A program made the translations under genes and the position numbers. 64,000 nucleotides of DNA from Locusta migratoria. Lineage: Eukaryota; Arthropoda; Insecta; Orthoptera; Acrididae. This document shows, piece after piece, positions 9,184 to 19,014 of the stretch (its first letter is position 1; every line of letters begins with the position of its first letter). The notes under the pieces are model-generated. The model made no database searches. It was not told the origin of the DNA and saw only the letters and a list, made by a program, of their open reading frames with translations. The stretch spans positions 154,897,323 through 154,961,322 of the forward strand of contig CM048745.1 of assembly GCA_026315105.1 (NCBI GenBank). Reading direction: 5' to 3'.

Positions 9184-10725
9184 ACAATGTGATCAAAAGT
9201 ATCCGGACACCTGGCTGAAAATGATTTTAAACTTTTCCGCGCCCTCTGTTGGTAATTCTGGAATTCCACACGATGTTGGCCCACCATTAGCCTTGATGAC
9301 AGCTTGCACTTTCGCAGGCATACGTTCAGCCAGGTACTGAAATGTTTCTTCGGGAATGACAGCCGAGTCTTCTCGGAGTTCTGTACGGAGGAGACGTATC
9401 GATGTAGGTCAGTGAGGCGTCGCACGAAGTCAGCGTTCCAAACCATCCCAAGGTGTTCTATAGGATTCAAATCAGAACTCTATGCAGGCCAGTCAATTAC
9501 ACGGATATTTTTATTGTTGTGCAACAAATGCGCCACAGGCCGTAAATTATGAACAGGGGCTCGACTGTGTTGAAAGATGCAATCGCCATTCCAGAATTGC
9601 TTGTCAACAGTGGGAAGCAAGAAGATCCTTAAAACATCACTGTAGGCCTGTCCTGTGATGGTGGCACCAAAACAACCAAGCCATAACTTTTGTGTCCCAG
9701 CCTCGTCGCCGCTTTTGTGTCCCAGCCTCATCGCCGCTTTTATGTCTCGTTTCCGTCGTAGGTGTCGGTGGCCGAGTAGAAAGACCGACACAGGAATAAA
9801 GGATGCACGCTTGTGGAGGTAGGAGGTGACCAGCCAGTGGGACAGCAGAAACTAGAAACACCAGAGTAAATTAGAACGAGATATATATTTCTTACACACT
9901 TAGTAATAATTAACTTTTACATAGCTCAGTACTGCAGAATGCTGATACATAGTTGAGCTAGACGCCTGCCTAGTGCCTATCCGATAGCCAAGTCTTCACT
10001 GGTGCCTATCTGATTCCCAAGTGTTAAATGGTTCCTATCTCAGTCCCAAGTGAACGATGTCGTTCAGTGGTGGCCACGAGCGGAGTTGTACCAGAGGGCG
10101 CTCGTGGCGACGTCGTAAGAACGCCGCGCCGTGCGTGCATGGCGGCGCGCGGTGAAAGTACGTGGCGCGCACTTTAGACTTGTGCGTCACCACAATAACA
10201 CTATCACTACCGAATTTTACTGTTGGCGCTACACACGCCGACAGACGACGTTCACCGGGCATTCCCCATACCCACACCCTGCCGTCTGATCGCCACATTG
10301 TGTACCGTGCATCGTCACTCCATACAAGTTTTTTCCACTGTTCAATCGTCCAATATTTACGTCCAGTGTTTCCTTACACTAAGCGAGGCGTCATTTGGCA
10401 TTGACAAGCTTGATGTGGGAGTTATGGACAACCTCACAAACCATTAAATCCAAGTTTTCTCGCCTCCCTACTTTGAGTGAATCCTGATGCAGTGTGGAAT
10501 TCCTGAGTGATGGTCTGGATAGATGCCTGCCTATTACACTGTACGACCCTCTTCAACTGTCTGCGGTCTCTGTCAGTTACGACACGAAAACGGCCTGTAC
10601 GCTTTCGTGCTGTACGCGTCCCTTCACGTTTCCACTTTACTATCACATCAGAAACAGTGGACCTAGGGATGTTTAGGAGTGTGGAAATCTCACGTACAGA
10701 CTTCTGACACGAGTAACACCCAATA
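9184..10725 (-). mobile_element. Tc1-like DNA transposon, split by LTR-like copy
   Basis: The left (3') end has a Tc1-type terminus, 'tgatcaaaagtatccggaca', at about 9190. The transposase reads on the reverse strand in the order helix-turn-helix, catalytic core, C-terminus. The opposite terminal repeat is missing: the element stops abruptly at about 10725 against LINE sequence. The LTR-like repeat 9688-10194 sits in its catalytic region. Confidence 0.85.
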
Positions 10726-10742
10726 GCAGAATAGCAGAACAA
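9240..10742 (-). pseudogene. Tc1-like transposase, broken
   Basis: Reverse-strand blocks in order: KSVREISTLLNIPRSTVSDV (DNA-binding HTH, about 10700-10600), a TWSDE-region equivalent with MWRSDGRVWVWGMPGERR (about 10298-10200), GATITGQAYSDVLR, FQHSRAPVHNLRPV (expected QHDNAPVH; D is lost), then DWPA and NPIEHLGMVWNADFV (third catalytic region). Several frameshifts and the 507-bp insertion at 9688-10194 kill it. Reading across the insertion, GSDSV on one side joins a tryptophan-rich piece on the other, as expected for one original gene. Confidence 0.85.
9688..10194 (-). mobile_element. LTR-like repeat, copy 2
   Basis: Reverse-oriented copy of the 3027-3511 repeat, with perfect 5-bp duplication ataac at 9683-9687 and 10195-10199. 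Its 3' end carries two copies of a 27-bp unit (gcggcgacgaggctgggac plus flank) where the other copies have one, which explains its 507-bp length. Confidence 0.85.
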
Positions 10743-10744
10743 AC

Positions 10745-11330
10745 ATTAGAAGGAGTTATTTCCATAAAATATCTGACAGTAGACATAACGGGCGATCTCA
10801 AATGGAACGACCATATAAAATCTGTAAAGAAGATGTCACACTGAGCTTCATTGGAGGAACAGTCAGGAAGTGTAGTCCGTCAGCAATGGAAGTGAGTTAC
10901 AGAACTCTCGTTCGGCCGTCCTCTGAGTGTTTCTCATCAATATGGGATCCGTACCAGGTAGGATTAATGACACAGAGAACATACAAAGGGCAGCAGCACG
11001 CTTCGCTACGGCCTCGTTTAGTAAGCTCGAAAGCGTGACAAAGGTGATTAGGAAACACCCGTGGCAGAAGCTGCGAGAGAGGCATTCTATATCGCGGCAC
11101 GCGGTTTTGTCAAAGTTCCGAGACCAAACACTTAATGGACAGTCAACCAATATATGTTTTCTCCAACGTATATCTCTCGAAGAGACTGCAAATCTAAGAG
11201 ATTAGACGCGACACACAGGCGCACAGGCAATCATCTCTCCCGGCAACCATACGTGACCTGAATAGAAAGAAGTGACAATGGTACGCAAAGTACTCTCCGT
11301 CACACACAGTAAGCTGGGCTACCGAGTATG
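10745..11330 (+). pseudogene. CR1/L2-like LINE fragment, 3' part
   Basis: Forward reading has 'DLKWNDHIK' and 'NIQRAAARFATASFSKLESV', the region after the RT palm in CR1/Jockey-type LINEs, with stops and frameshifts between. No catalytic motif is left. Confidence 0.75.
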
Positions 11331-11333
11331 AAT

Positions 11334-11474
11334 GCCGTGACGGATTACCCGTGCGCACTGGCACGCCGTGCTGCGTAGCGCGCACCCGTTCGCCGTCGGG
11401 GGTTGGAGTCCCCACTGAGTCGTTTGTAAGCTATGGACTGGTGACCACGCAATTGAGTCATAGAGATTAAAAAA
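11334..11474 (+). repeat. SINE-B-like copy, diverged
   Basis: Has the tRNA-like B box (gggggttggagtcccc) and a shortened tail (gtttgtaagctatggactgg). Confidence 0.65.
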
Positions 11475-11661
11475 CAAGTAATTGTTTATTGCTTATTTGT
11501 GCATATATCACAAGAAACAGACTGCGAGAGACTCCATCTTTTACTTACGACTGACCAACGACAACCTATTAGCGGGGGAACAGCAACACATAAGAAAACG
11601 ATTTCCAGTCCTTGGTGTAATGCAATCAGTGAGAATAAATATTACTTAAGTAAAAAACCGT

Positions 11662-11864
11662 GCCGGCCGCTGTGACCGAGCGTTCTGCGGCGCTCCAGTC
11701 ACAGTCTGCACGGCCACTACCGTCGGGGGTTCGAATCCGCCCTAGGGCACGGATATTTGTGCCGTCCTTAGTATTAGCTAGTTCATAAGTAGTTTGGAAG
11801 TTTAGAGACTGATGACTCCGTAGTTAAGTCTCATAAACTCTACAAACATTTGAACATTAGAACA
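11662..11864 (+). repeat. SINE-A with 11-bp TSD in a palindrome
   Basis: Head GCCGGCCGCTGTGACCGAGC to acaaacatttgaacatt. Duplication TAAAAAACCGT at 11651-11661 and 11865-11875. The right copy overlaps one arm of the perfect hairpin at 11866-11902. Confidence 0.95.
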
Positions 11865-11865
11865 T

Positions 11866-11902
11866 AAAAAACCGTCTTGATTTGCAATCAAGACGGTTTT
11901 TT
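11866..11902. repeat. perfect 17-bp hairpin, 3-nt loop
   Basis: AAAAAACCGTCTTGATT, loop TGC, then the exact complement AATCAAGACGGTTTTTT. It resembles an intrinsic terminator in shape, but nothing else here is bacterial. It is more likely a short inverted-repeat remnant or cruciform-prone site used by the SINE. Confidence 0.9.
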
Positions 11903-12077
11903 ACTGAAGGAACATAAGAAAACGTGCTTATGTTGCACTCGCATTCAGTTCTGAGCTACATTTAAAAGTTCAAGATCCTAGCTTATAGGGAACTCAGTAT
12001 AACCCTCTATTCCGCACAAACATAAATCTCGTGATGATGTTGTTCTACATAAATTTTACATTTTCTTTCAAAATATA

Positions 12078-12423
12078 ATAATGGAAAGTCCAGGTTGGAA
12101 TTTATAATATAGTAAGGACAGTTTACAACTCACCACAAAGACGTGGCGACGAAGTGCGACAGGCACATACAAAAGACACACACATACAACATTTTCAGCT
12201 ATCGGCCATGGCCTTCTTCAGAAAATAGAACACTCACGCAATCACACAGGCACACAACACAGTCATACAACCATCACCTCCGGCTGCCGCACTTCGAGTC
12301 ACGCAGAAGAAGGCCATGGCCGATAGCTGAAAGTGTTGTTTGTGTGTGTCTTTTGTATGTGCCTGTCGCTGCTCGTCGCCACGTCTTTGCAGTGAGTTGT
12401 AAACTGTCCTTACTATATTACAT
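12078..12423. mobile_element. foldback hairpin element with 18-bp TSD
   Basis: Arms of about 115-120 bp (about 12105-12225 and 12297-12422) are inverted copies containing 'gcgacaggcacatacaaaag' and 'ctatcggccatggccttctt'. They are separated by a loop of about 70 bp. Flanked by ATTTTCTTTCAAAATATA at 12060-12077 and 12424-12441. The long duplication suggests retroposition-like insertion rather than a typical MITE. Confidence 0.85.
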
Positions 12424-12500
12424 ATTTTCTTTCAAAATATAGTCCCTTGCCTGTGACCAAACAATGCGCATGGGTATTGCAGTATAAATACTACACTTCT

Positions 12501-12976
12501 TGTGTTGTCGCACAAGTCCAAAGTGCGCGCCACCTACTTTCGCCGCGCGCCGCCATGCACGCACAGCGCGGCGTTCTTACGACGTCAGCCACGAGCTCCC
12601 TCTGCTACAACTCCGCTCGTGGCCACCACTGAACGACATCGTTCACTTGGGACTGAGATAGCAACCAGTTAGGACCTTCGTAATCAGATAGGCACCAGTG
12701 AAGACTTGGCTATCAGTTAGGCACTAGGCAGGCCTCTAACTCAACTATGTATCAGCACTCTGCAGTACTGAATTGTGTAAAAGTTAAGTATTGTATAAAT
12801 TCTGTGCAATATATATCTCGTTCTAATTTACTCTAGTGTTTCTAGTTTCTGGCTGCTCCCCTCCGTACCTGCACCAGCGTGCTATCTTTATTCCTGTGTC
12901 GGTCTCATTCCACTCGGCCACCGACACCTACGACGGAAACGAGACACAAAATCGGCGACGAGGCTGGGACACAAAA
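12501..12976 (+). mobile_element. LTR-like repeat, copy 3
   Basis: Starts TGTGTTGTCGCAC and ends GGGACACAAAA, with exact 5-bp duplication cttct at 12496-12500 and 12977-12981. About 476 bp. Small deletions compared with copy 1. Confidence 0.85.
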
Positions 12977-13332
12977 CTTCTGATCCTGTAGCTGTAAAAA
13001 TGATCATATTTCTCCACTAAGTGAAATGTCTGGAAACAATTCCTTTTTTTGTACAAAAGCCAGAACTAACCTTCCATTTTTAAGATTTAGTATCGACTAT
13101 TCGTTATTACAAATCCCATTTTTCCTTTAGGCCCATAATCTGGCAAGCAACTGCATCTGTAATATCGTTCATCATTCACACGTACAGGAGGTGCCGTTTC
13201 TTCTTCTACTTCTGCACTGGTTGTTCATTCCATAGTGCTCTGCCAACCGCCTCTTCCCAGAAAATATCAACCCTTTGGCATTACCCCACTTAAGAATTCG
13301 CTAAAACTTATTGATAATAACTCGGCATGCCG

Positions 13333-13530
13333 GACCAACACCACCTAGATGACACGGCCTCACAGCTGGCCGTGCCTACGTCACACCTAAAGGCCGCGGT
13401 CTCCTGATTGGCTGGCCGATGGGGCACGCCCACCGCGGCGTAGCGACCGGCCTGTCAGGTGACCGCCGCGTAGATGTGACGTAGGCACGGCCAGCTGTGA
13501 GGCCTTGTCATCTAGGTGGTGTTGGCCGCA
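13333..13530. mobile_element. GC-rich foldback element
   Basis: Inverted repeats of about 50-70 bp: 'ccaacaccacctagatgaca' and 'ctcacagctggccgtgccta' on the left, and their complements at about 13477-13523. The central part is about 75 bp. No target duplication was identified. Confidence 0.8.
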
Positions 13531-13554
13531 CGGGAATGGGCGTTATATAAGCCG

Positions 13555-13640
13555 CCATAGTATGGATTGCGCGGTCGTTCCCGCCGGAGGTTCGACTCCT
13601 CCATAAGGCAGATATATCCATGTGTGTGTGTGTGTGAGAC
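13555..13640 (+). repeat. SINE-B fragment with GT run
   Basis: tRNA-like 3' half with B box (ggaggttcgactcctcc), then a short GT run where the SINE-B tail would start. Confidence 0.6.
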
Positions 13641-13734
13641 CAGATGTGCCGGTCCCCTCATTCACCGTATGAATCGCACGGTAAGAGTACTAGCACGACG
13701 TGCCAGTTCTGTACAGTAGCCGAGATGTCAGGCG

Positions 13735-14275
13735 TTACCGACCTCCTCCACCACCACGCCTACCCAACAAACGGTTCCGGACTTTAAATCTGCGCTCATA
13801 CTTATTAAACATTTTCGCCCAGGGCATAAAAACGACCCAATAGCCCACGAGATAATGACACACATAAACCGCCTGGAAAATAATGGACGCAGCGTCTCCA
13901 TGTGCTGGATTAAAACACACAACAACGTTCTGGGGAACGAGGTCGCTGACACACTTGCCAAGGAAGCGGTTACCACTGGTACGGTAGAATATACTCAGGT
14001 TCCTGCGGAGGATCTTTTACCAGGTTACAGAAGCAAAATTCGGACTGAATGGGGTAAAGAATGTCAAGCTTCCCAGACAACTTAAGGAAGATACTATGCT
14101 CAAATAACACCAGTGCTACTAACCAGACCTTGGGTACAATGGGCTTAGGTGTTCACGGAAGCTTGCAGTCACCATAGCAAGGCTGAAATGCAACCACTGT
14201 CTAATTGCGAGGCATCTACATCGCACCGGCATAATGACATCTCCACTTTGTGACTGCGGCGAAGCGGAAGACACA
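13735..14275 (+). pseudogene. LINE remnant with RNase H-like domain
   Basis: Forward reading has 'VSMCWIKTHNNVLGNEVADT' followed by LAKEAV, the C-terminal RNase H signature. After frameshifts comes 'VTIARLKCNHCLIARHLHR' and 'PLCDCGEAEDTT', a CxC zinc-knuckle-like end seen in I/R1-type LINE polyproteins. Upstream RT is absent. The sequence ends at a 47-bp poly-T tract. Confidence 0.75.
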
Positions 14276-14277
14276 AC

Positions 14278-14279
<2 letters not shown>

Positions 14280-14326
<47 letters not shown>
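14280..14326. repeat. poly-T tract, 47 bp
   Basis: Uninterrupted T run. It could be the retained A-tail of a reverse-strand retroposon or an assembly-sensitive homopolymer. Confidence 0.95.
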
Positions 14327-14329
<3 letters not shown>

Positions 14330-14608
14330 CATGAAGTTGCTAGTTATGTTGTGAGCACGAACTATAAGTTACTAATATCCGTATCAACAATATTGACAAC
14401 CACAGACTTCGCAGTGTACAAAGAACGTATCTTCTTTCTCATGGCGACGAAGAAAGAGTTATGACATGATATGTAAACAATAAAACCATGTTTAATCGCA
14501 ATATGCTATTTCAAATTACTCTTGTCTTTGTTTTGTGTCATATCTTTAATCTTTGTTATGTTATTTCAAAATTCTCTTGCCTTTGTTTTCTATCATAACT
14601 TTGGTGTT

Positions 14609-14804
14609 TCAAATGTTCAAACGTTTGTACAGCTTATGGGACCTGACTACGGGGTCATCAGTCCCTATACTTACAAACTTATCGAATAGCTTATAATAAA
14701 TGCGGCACAAACATCCATGACCGAGGGGGATTCGAACCCCCGACCACAGCGACCGTGCAGACCGTTACTGACACGCCGCAGACCGCTCAGCCACCGCGGC
14801 CGGC
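14609..14804 (-). repeat. SINE-A, full length
   Basis: Tail at left (caaatgttcaaacgtttgta), B box complement ggggattcgaaccccc, head end ccgcggccggc. Confidence 0.9.
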
Positions 14805-14899
14805 TTTTTGTTTCCTTTTGCGAACTTGCTTTTGTAACTGTACCAGAGGATGTCCTTATGATAACTTATGTGGATGGCTGCATGGGGACTACTCAAAGA

Positions 14900-14901
14900 C
14901 C

Positions 14902-14933
<32 letters not shown>
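14900..14933. repeat. (AAT)n microsatellite
   Basis: About 11 trinucleotide units. Confidence 0.95.
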
Positions 14934-14934
<1 letters not shown>

Positions 14935-15054
14935 GGACAAGAAAGAGAGTTAAATCTCTTGGTATCAGTTGTGCGTTACTAGGGATATTTCAGCAACAAC
15001 CCCATCCTCACTGATGGCTAGAGCTGCACAGCAAGAAATGTTACAGGGATCAGA

Positions 15055-15055
<1 letters not shown>

Positions 15056-15089
<34 letters not shown>

Positions 15090-15155
15090 TATACCTAAGG
15101 TAGGACTCGAACCTGCGGCAGAGTACTGCAAGACACATTAGCTGTCTACCCTATT
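15056..15155 (-). repeat. (CA)n tract plus tRNA-like SINE remnant
   Basis: CA run at about 15058-15087 followed by 'taaggtaggactcgaacctg', an inverted B-box-like stretch. A degenerate SINE-B is likely. Confidence 0.5.
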
Positions 15156-15463
15156 TTTAATTGAAATATTATTCTTTGTTTGCTATTTTGTTTTATTTTG
15201 CACAGCGGTACGTTTTGGTTGTTTGCTATGACAGTGTCCAACTGCGATTGTAATAGAAGTATGTTTTGCTCCTTTCCTGTTCTATATCCCTTTTTAACCT
15301 TAAGACATATGAGGATATCCCAAATTATGCCTTGTTTATATTGCTCCCCTTCCCCCTCGTCCCCCCTCCCAGCTTCCTCCCCGTCTCTCCACCCCCCCAT
15401 CCCCGCCACTTCCTGACAGGAAAAGAGAAAAATACGAGGTACCATCACGTGGAGATGTCTGTA

Positions 15464-15666
15464 AGAGCCGCGGCGGAGTGGTCGAGCACACTGAGGCGCT
15501 ATGGTGCGATGCGCGAGGCCGTTTCCCGTCGGGGATTTGGAATCCTCCATCCGGCATGGATGTTTGTGTTGTCTTTAGTATAAGCTAGTTTGTAAGTAGT
15601 TTGTGAGTTTAGGGACTGATGACCCCGTAGTTAAGTCCCATAAGCTTAAGAAACATTCGAACATTT
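15464..15666 (+). repeat. SINE-A/B intermediate
   Basis: Head gagccgcggcggagtggtcg, tail gactgatgaccccgtagtta to acattcgaacatt. The head is diverged from typical SINE-A. Confidence 0.85.
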
Positions 15667-15935
15667 TGTCCGAATGACAACTTCTGTAACACTTACATTT
15701 TCTCTTTTATATAATGATGTTCCACTCCCATGAACCACAGACATTGCCGAGGTGGGGTGGCTTGCGTGCCTCAACGATACAGATAGCCGTACCGTAGGTG
15801 CAACCACAGCGGAGGGGTATCTGTGGAGAGGCCAGACAAACATGTGGTTCCTGAAGAGGGGCAGCAGCCTTTTCAGTAGTTACAGGGGCAACAGTCTGGA
15901 TGATTGACTGACCTGGCCTTGTAACATCCGCTGAT

Positions 15936-16850
15936 GTGGCTTTGCCACACAGTTACTGCGAACGGCTGAAAGCAAGGGGAAACTACAGCCGTTATCTTTC
16001 CCGAGGACATGCAGCTCTACTGTATGAACATATGATGATGGCATCCTCTCGGGTAAAATATTCCGGAGGTAAAATAGTCCCCCATTCGGATCTCCGGGCG
16101 GGGACTACTCAGGAGGATGTGATCATCAGGAAAGACAATACTGGCATTCTACGGGTCGGAGCGTGGAATGTTAGATCCCTTAATCGAGTAGGAAAATGAG
16201 AAAGTTTAAAAAGGGAAATGGATAGGTTGAAGTTAGATATAGTGGGAATTAGTGAAGTTCGGTGGCAGGATGAACAGGATTTCTGGTCAGGTGAGTACAG
16301 GATTATAAATACAAAATCAGTTGGTGGTATCACAGGAGTAGGATTGCTAATGAATAAGAAAATAGGAATGCGGGTAAACTACTATGACCAGCACAGTGAT
16401 CGCATTATCATTGTCAAGATAGATACGAAGCCAACACCGACAACAGTAGTACAGGTTTATATGCCAACTAGCTCTGTCGATGATGAGGAAATCGAAGAAA
16501 TATATGAGGAACTAAAGGAAATTATTCAGACATTTAAGGGAGAGGAAAACTTAATTGTTATGGGAGACTGGAATTCGGTAGTAGGACAAGGAAGGGAAGG
16601 GAAGATAGTAGGTGAATATGGTCTGGGCAAAAGGAATGAAAGAGGAAGCCGCCTGGTAGAATTTTGCACTGAAAATAATTTAGTTATAACAAACACCTGG
16701 TTCAAGAATCACAAAAGAAGGTTGTATACGTGGAAGAGACCAGGAGACACCGGAAGATACCAGATAGATTTTATAATGGTAAGACATAAGATTTCGGAAC
16801 CAGGTTCTACAGTGCAAGACATACCCAGGGGCAGATATAGACTCTGACCA
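15936..16850 (+). pseudogene. RTE endonuclease region
   Basis: Starts in the RTE leader reading. GAWNVRSLN opens the endonuclease/exonuclease/phosphatase fold and is followed in the same frame by TGA at 16197-16199. The frame then continues MDRLKLDIVGISEVRW, VMGDWN and 'YQIDFIMVRHK', which hold expected Asn, Glu, Asp-Asn and Asp catalytic or metal-binding positions. The final SDHNLLVM motif lies in the next frame (about 16837-16863), so a one-base frameshift separates it from the rest. Such domains nick the target strand for LINE insertion. Confidence 0.85.
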
Positions 16851-16854
16851 TAAC

Positions 16855-18996
16855 TTGTTGGTTATGAACTGTAGGCTGAAACTAAAGAAACTACAAAAAG
16901 GTAGGAAAATAAGGAGATGGGACCTGGATAAATTGAAGGAACCTGAGGTTCTTAAGAATTTCAGAGGGAGCTTTAGGCAACAATTGACAGAAACAGGGGA
17001 AAATAAAACAGTAGAGGAGGAATGGGTAAAATTGAGAGATGAAATAGTGAAGGTAGCAGAGGACATAATAGGTAGGAAGGAAAGACCTACAAAAAATCCT
17101 TGGATATCGCAGGAGATACTAAATTTAATCGATGAAAGGAGAAAATATAAAAATGCAGTAAATGAAACAGGCAATATGGTGTACAGACGACTAAGAAATG
17201 AAATTGACAGGAAGTGCAAAATGGCTAAGCAGGAGTGGCTAGAAGGCAAATGCAAGGATGTAGAAGAATGTATAAATAGGGGAAAAATAGATACAGCCTA
17301 CAGGAAAATAAAAGAAACATTTGGAGATAAGAAAAACAGCTCTATGAATATCAAGGACACTGATGGAAAACCAGTTCTCAGCAAAGAAGGGAAAGCTGAA
17401 AGGTGGAAGGAGTATATAGAGGGGCTCTATAAAGGAAATGAACTTCGAGACAATATTGTAGGAAGGGAAGAGGATGTAGATGAAGATGAAATAGGAGATA
17501 CTGTACTGAGAGAAGAATTTGACAGAGCCCTGAAAGACCTAAGTCGAAACAAGGCCCCTGGAGTAGATGACATACCCTCAGAGCTACTAAAGTCTCTGGG
17601 AGAACCAGCCATGACAAAACTATTTGAACTGGTGTGTAGGATGTATGAGACAGGCGAAGTACCCTCAGACTTTAAGAAAAATGTTATAATCCCCATTCCA
17701 AAGAAAGCAGGTGCAGGCAGGTGTGAAAACTACAGAACCATCAGTTTAATAAGTCATGGCTGCAAAATATTAACGCGAATTATATACAGAAGGATGGAAA
17801 AGCTGGTAGAAGCCGACGTCGGGGAAGATCAGTTTGGGTTCAGGAGAAATATAGGAACACGGGAGGCAATACTCACTTTACGGCTTATCCTAGAAGATAG
17901 ATTAAGAAAGGGCAAACCTACATTTCTAGCTTTTGTAGATTTGGAGAAGGCTTTTGACAATGTTGATTGGAATAAACTCTTTCAAGTTCTGAAGCAAGCA
18001 GGAGTGAAATATGGGGAGCGTAAGGTTATTTACAACTTGTACAAAAACCAGACAGCGGTTGTCAGAGTTGAGGGGCATGAGAGGGATGCAGTGGTTGGAA
18101 AGGGAGTAAGACAGGGTTGTAGTCTTTCTCCATTGTTGTTCAATTTGTACATTGACGACGCTGTGAAGGAAAGCAAGGAGAAATTTGGAGAAGGAATTAA
18201 AGTTCAGGGTGAAGAATTAAAAACATTGCGTTTTGCCGACGACATAGTAATTCTGTCAGATACAGCAAAGGACCTGGAAGAGCAATTGAACGGAATGGAC
18301 AGTGTGCTGAAAGGTGCATGTAAGACGAACATAAACAAGAGCAAAACTAGGGTAATGGAGTGCAGTCTAAGAAAATCAGGTGATGCTGAAGGAATTAGAT
18401 TGGGAAACGAAGCAATAAAGGAGGTAGATGAGTTTTGTTACTTGGGCAGTAAAATAACAAATGATGGTCGCAGTACAGAGGATATAAAATGCAGAATGGC
18501 AATGGGTAAAAAAGCGTTCTTGAAAAAGAGAAATTTGTTAACATCGAATATTGATTTAAACCTAAGGAAGTCCTTTCTGAAGCCATTTGTATGGAGTGTT
18601 GCCTTGTATGGTAGTGAGACATGGACGATAAACAGTGCGGACAGGAAGAGGATTGAGGCTTTTGAAATATGGTGCTACAGAAGAATGCTGAAGATTAGGT
18701 GGGTGGATCGCGTAACTAATGAGGAGGTACTGAACAGAATTGGGGAGAAAAGAAATTTCTGGCATACCTTGACTAAAAGAAGGGATAGATTGGTAGGACA
18801 CATTCTTAGACATCAAGGAATTGTGAATTTAGCGTTGGAGGGAAGTGTGTGGGGAGAAAATCGCAGGGGAAGACCAAGAGATGGATACAGTAAGCAGATT
18901 CATACAGATGTAGGTTGCCGTTCTTATGTGGAGATGAAGAGGCTTGCTCAGGATAGGGTATTGTGGAGAGCTGCATCAAACCAGTCTCCGGACTGA
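16855..18996 (+). CDS. RTE reverse transcriptase ORF
   Basis: A 713-codon open frame, the longest in the window. It begins inside the element's original polyprotein (just after the endonuclease SDHNLL motif), so the Met is not a natural start. RT motifs in order: NKAPGVDDIPSELLK (about residue 233), FGFRRNIGTREAI (about 330), FVDLEKAFDNVDW (about 358), GVRQGCSLSPLLFNLYID (about 418) and FADDIVIL (about 460), with the catalytic Asp pair intact. The C-terminal tail 'RIEAFEIWCYRRMLKIRW' and the GRPRD region are typical of this LINE group. No internal stop, so this copy is probably young. Confidence 0.92.
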   Translation: MLVMNCRLKLKKLQKGRKIRRWDLDKLKEPEVLKNFRGSFRQQLTETGENKTVEEEWVKLRDEIVKVAEDIIGRKERPTKNPWISQEILNLIDERRKYKNAVNETGNMVYRRLRNEIDRKCKMAKQEWLEGKCKDVEECINRGKIDTAYRKIKETFGDKKNSSMNIKDTDGKPVLSKEGKAERWKEYIEGLYKGNELRDNIVGREEDVDEDEIGDTVLREEFDRALKDLSRNKAPGVDDIPSELLKSLGEPAMTKLFELVCRMYETGEVPSDFKKNVIIPIPKKAGAGRCENYRTISLISHGCKILTRIIYRRMEKLVEADVGEDQFGFRRNIGTREAILTLRLILEDRLRKGKPTFLAFVDLEKAFDNVDWNKLFQVLKQAGVKYGERKVIYNLYKNQTAVVRVEGHERDAVVGKGVRQGCSLSPLLFNLYIDDAVKESKEKFGEGIKVQGEELKTLRFADDIVILSDTAKDLEEQLNGMDSVLKGACKTNINKSKTRVMECSLRKSGDAEGIRLGNEAIKEVDEFCYLGSKITNDGRSTEDIKCRMAMGKKAFLKKRNLLTSNIDLNLRKSFLKPFVWSVALYGSETWTINSADRKRIEAFEIWCYRRMLKIRWVDRVTNEEVLNRIGEKRNFWHTLTKRRDRLVGHILRHQGIVNLALEGSVWGENRRGRPRDGYSKQIHTDVGCRSYVEMKRLAQDRVLWRAASNQSPD

Positions 18997-19014
18997 AGAC
19001 CACAACAACAACAA

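Larger units (their letters stand above)
15715..19014 (+). mobile_element. RTE-type LINE, nearly full length
   Basis: Contains a 5' leader (about 15715-15935), an apurinic-type endonuclease region, a reverse transcriptase with FADD, and a 3' end of short CAA repeats (about 19001-19014), typical of RTE elements. At about 3.3 kb it is near the usual RTE size. Damage seen is one in-frame TGA (16197-16199) and one frameshift near 16840-16855. Seven or so 3' fragments of the same or a related family lie elsewhere in the window. Confidence 0.9.

Noticed and set aside
11866..11902. Rho-independent terminator
   Set aside because: The shape fits, but there is no bacterial gene or other prokaryotic sequence. 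It is reported as a palindrome instead.
14234..14464. Protein with poly-Phe run
   Set aside because: Produced by the poly-T tract; only the first residues belong to a LINE remnant.
16680..17696. Reverse-strand open frames within the RTE
   Set aside because: Antisense to the RTE reverse transcriptase, low complexity, no independent signature.
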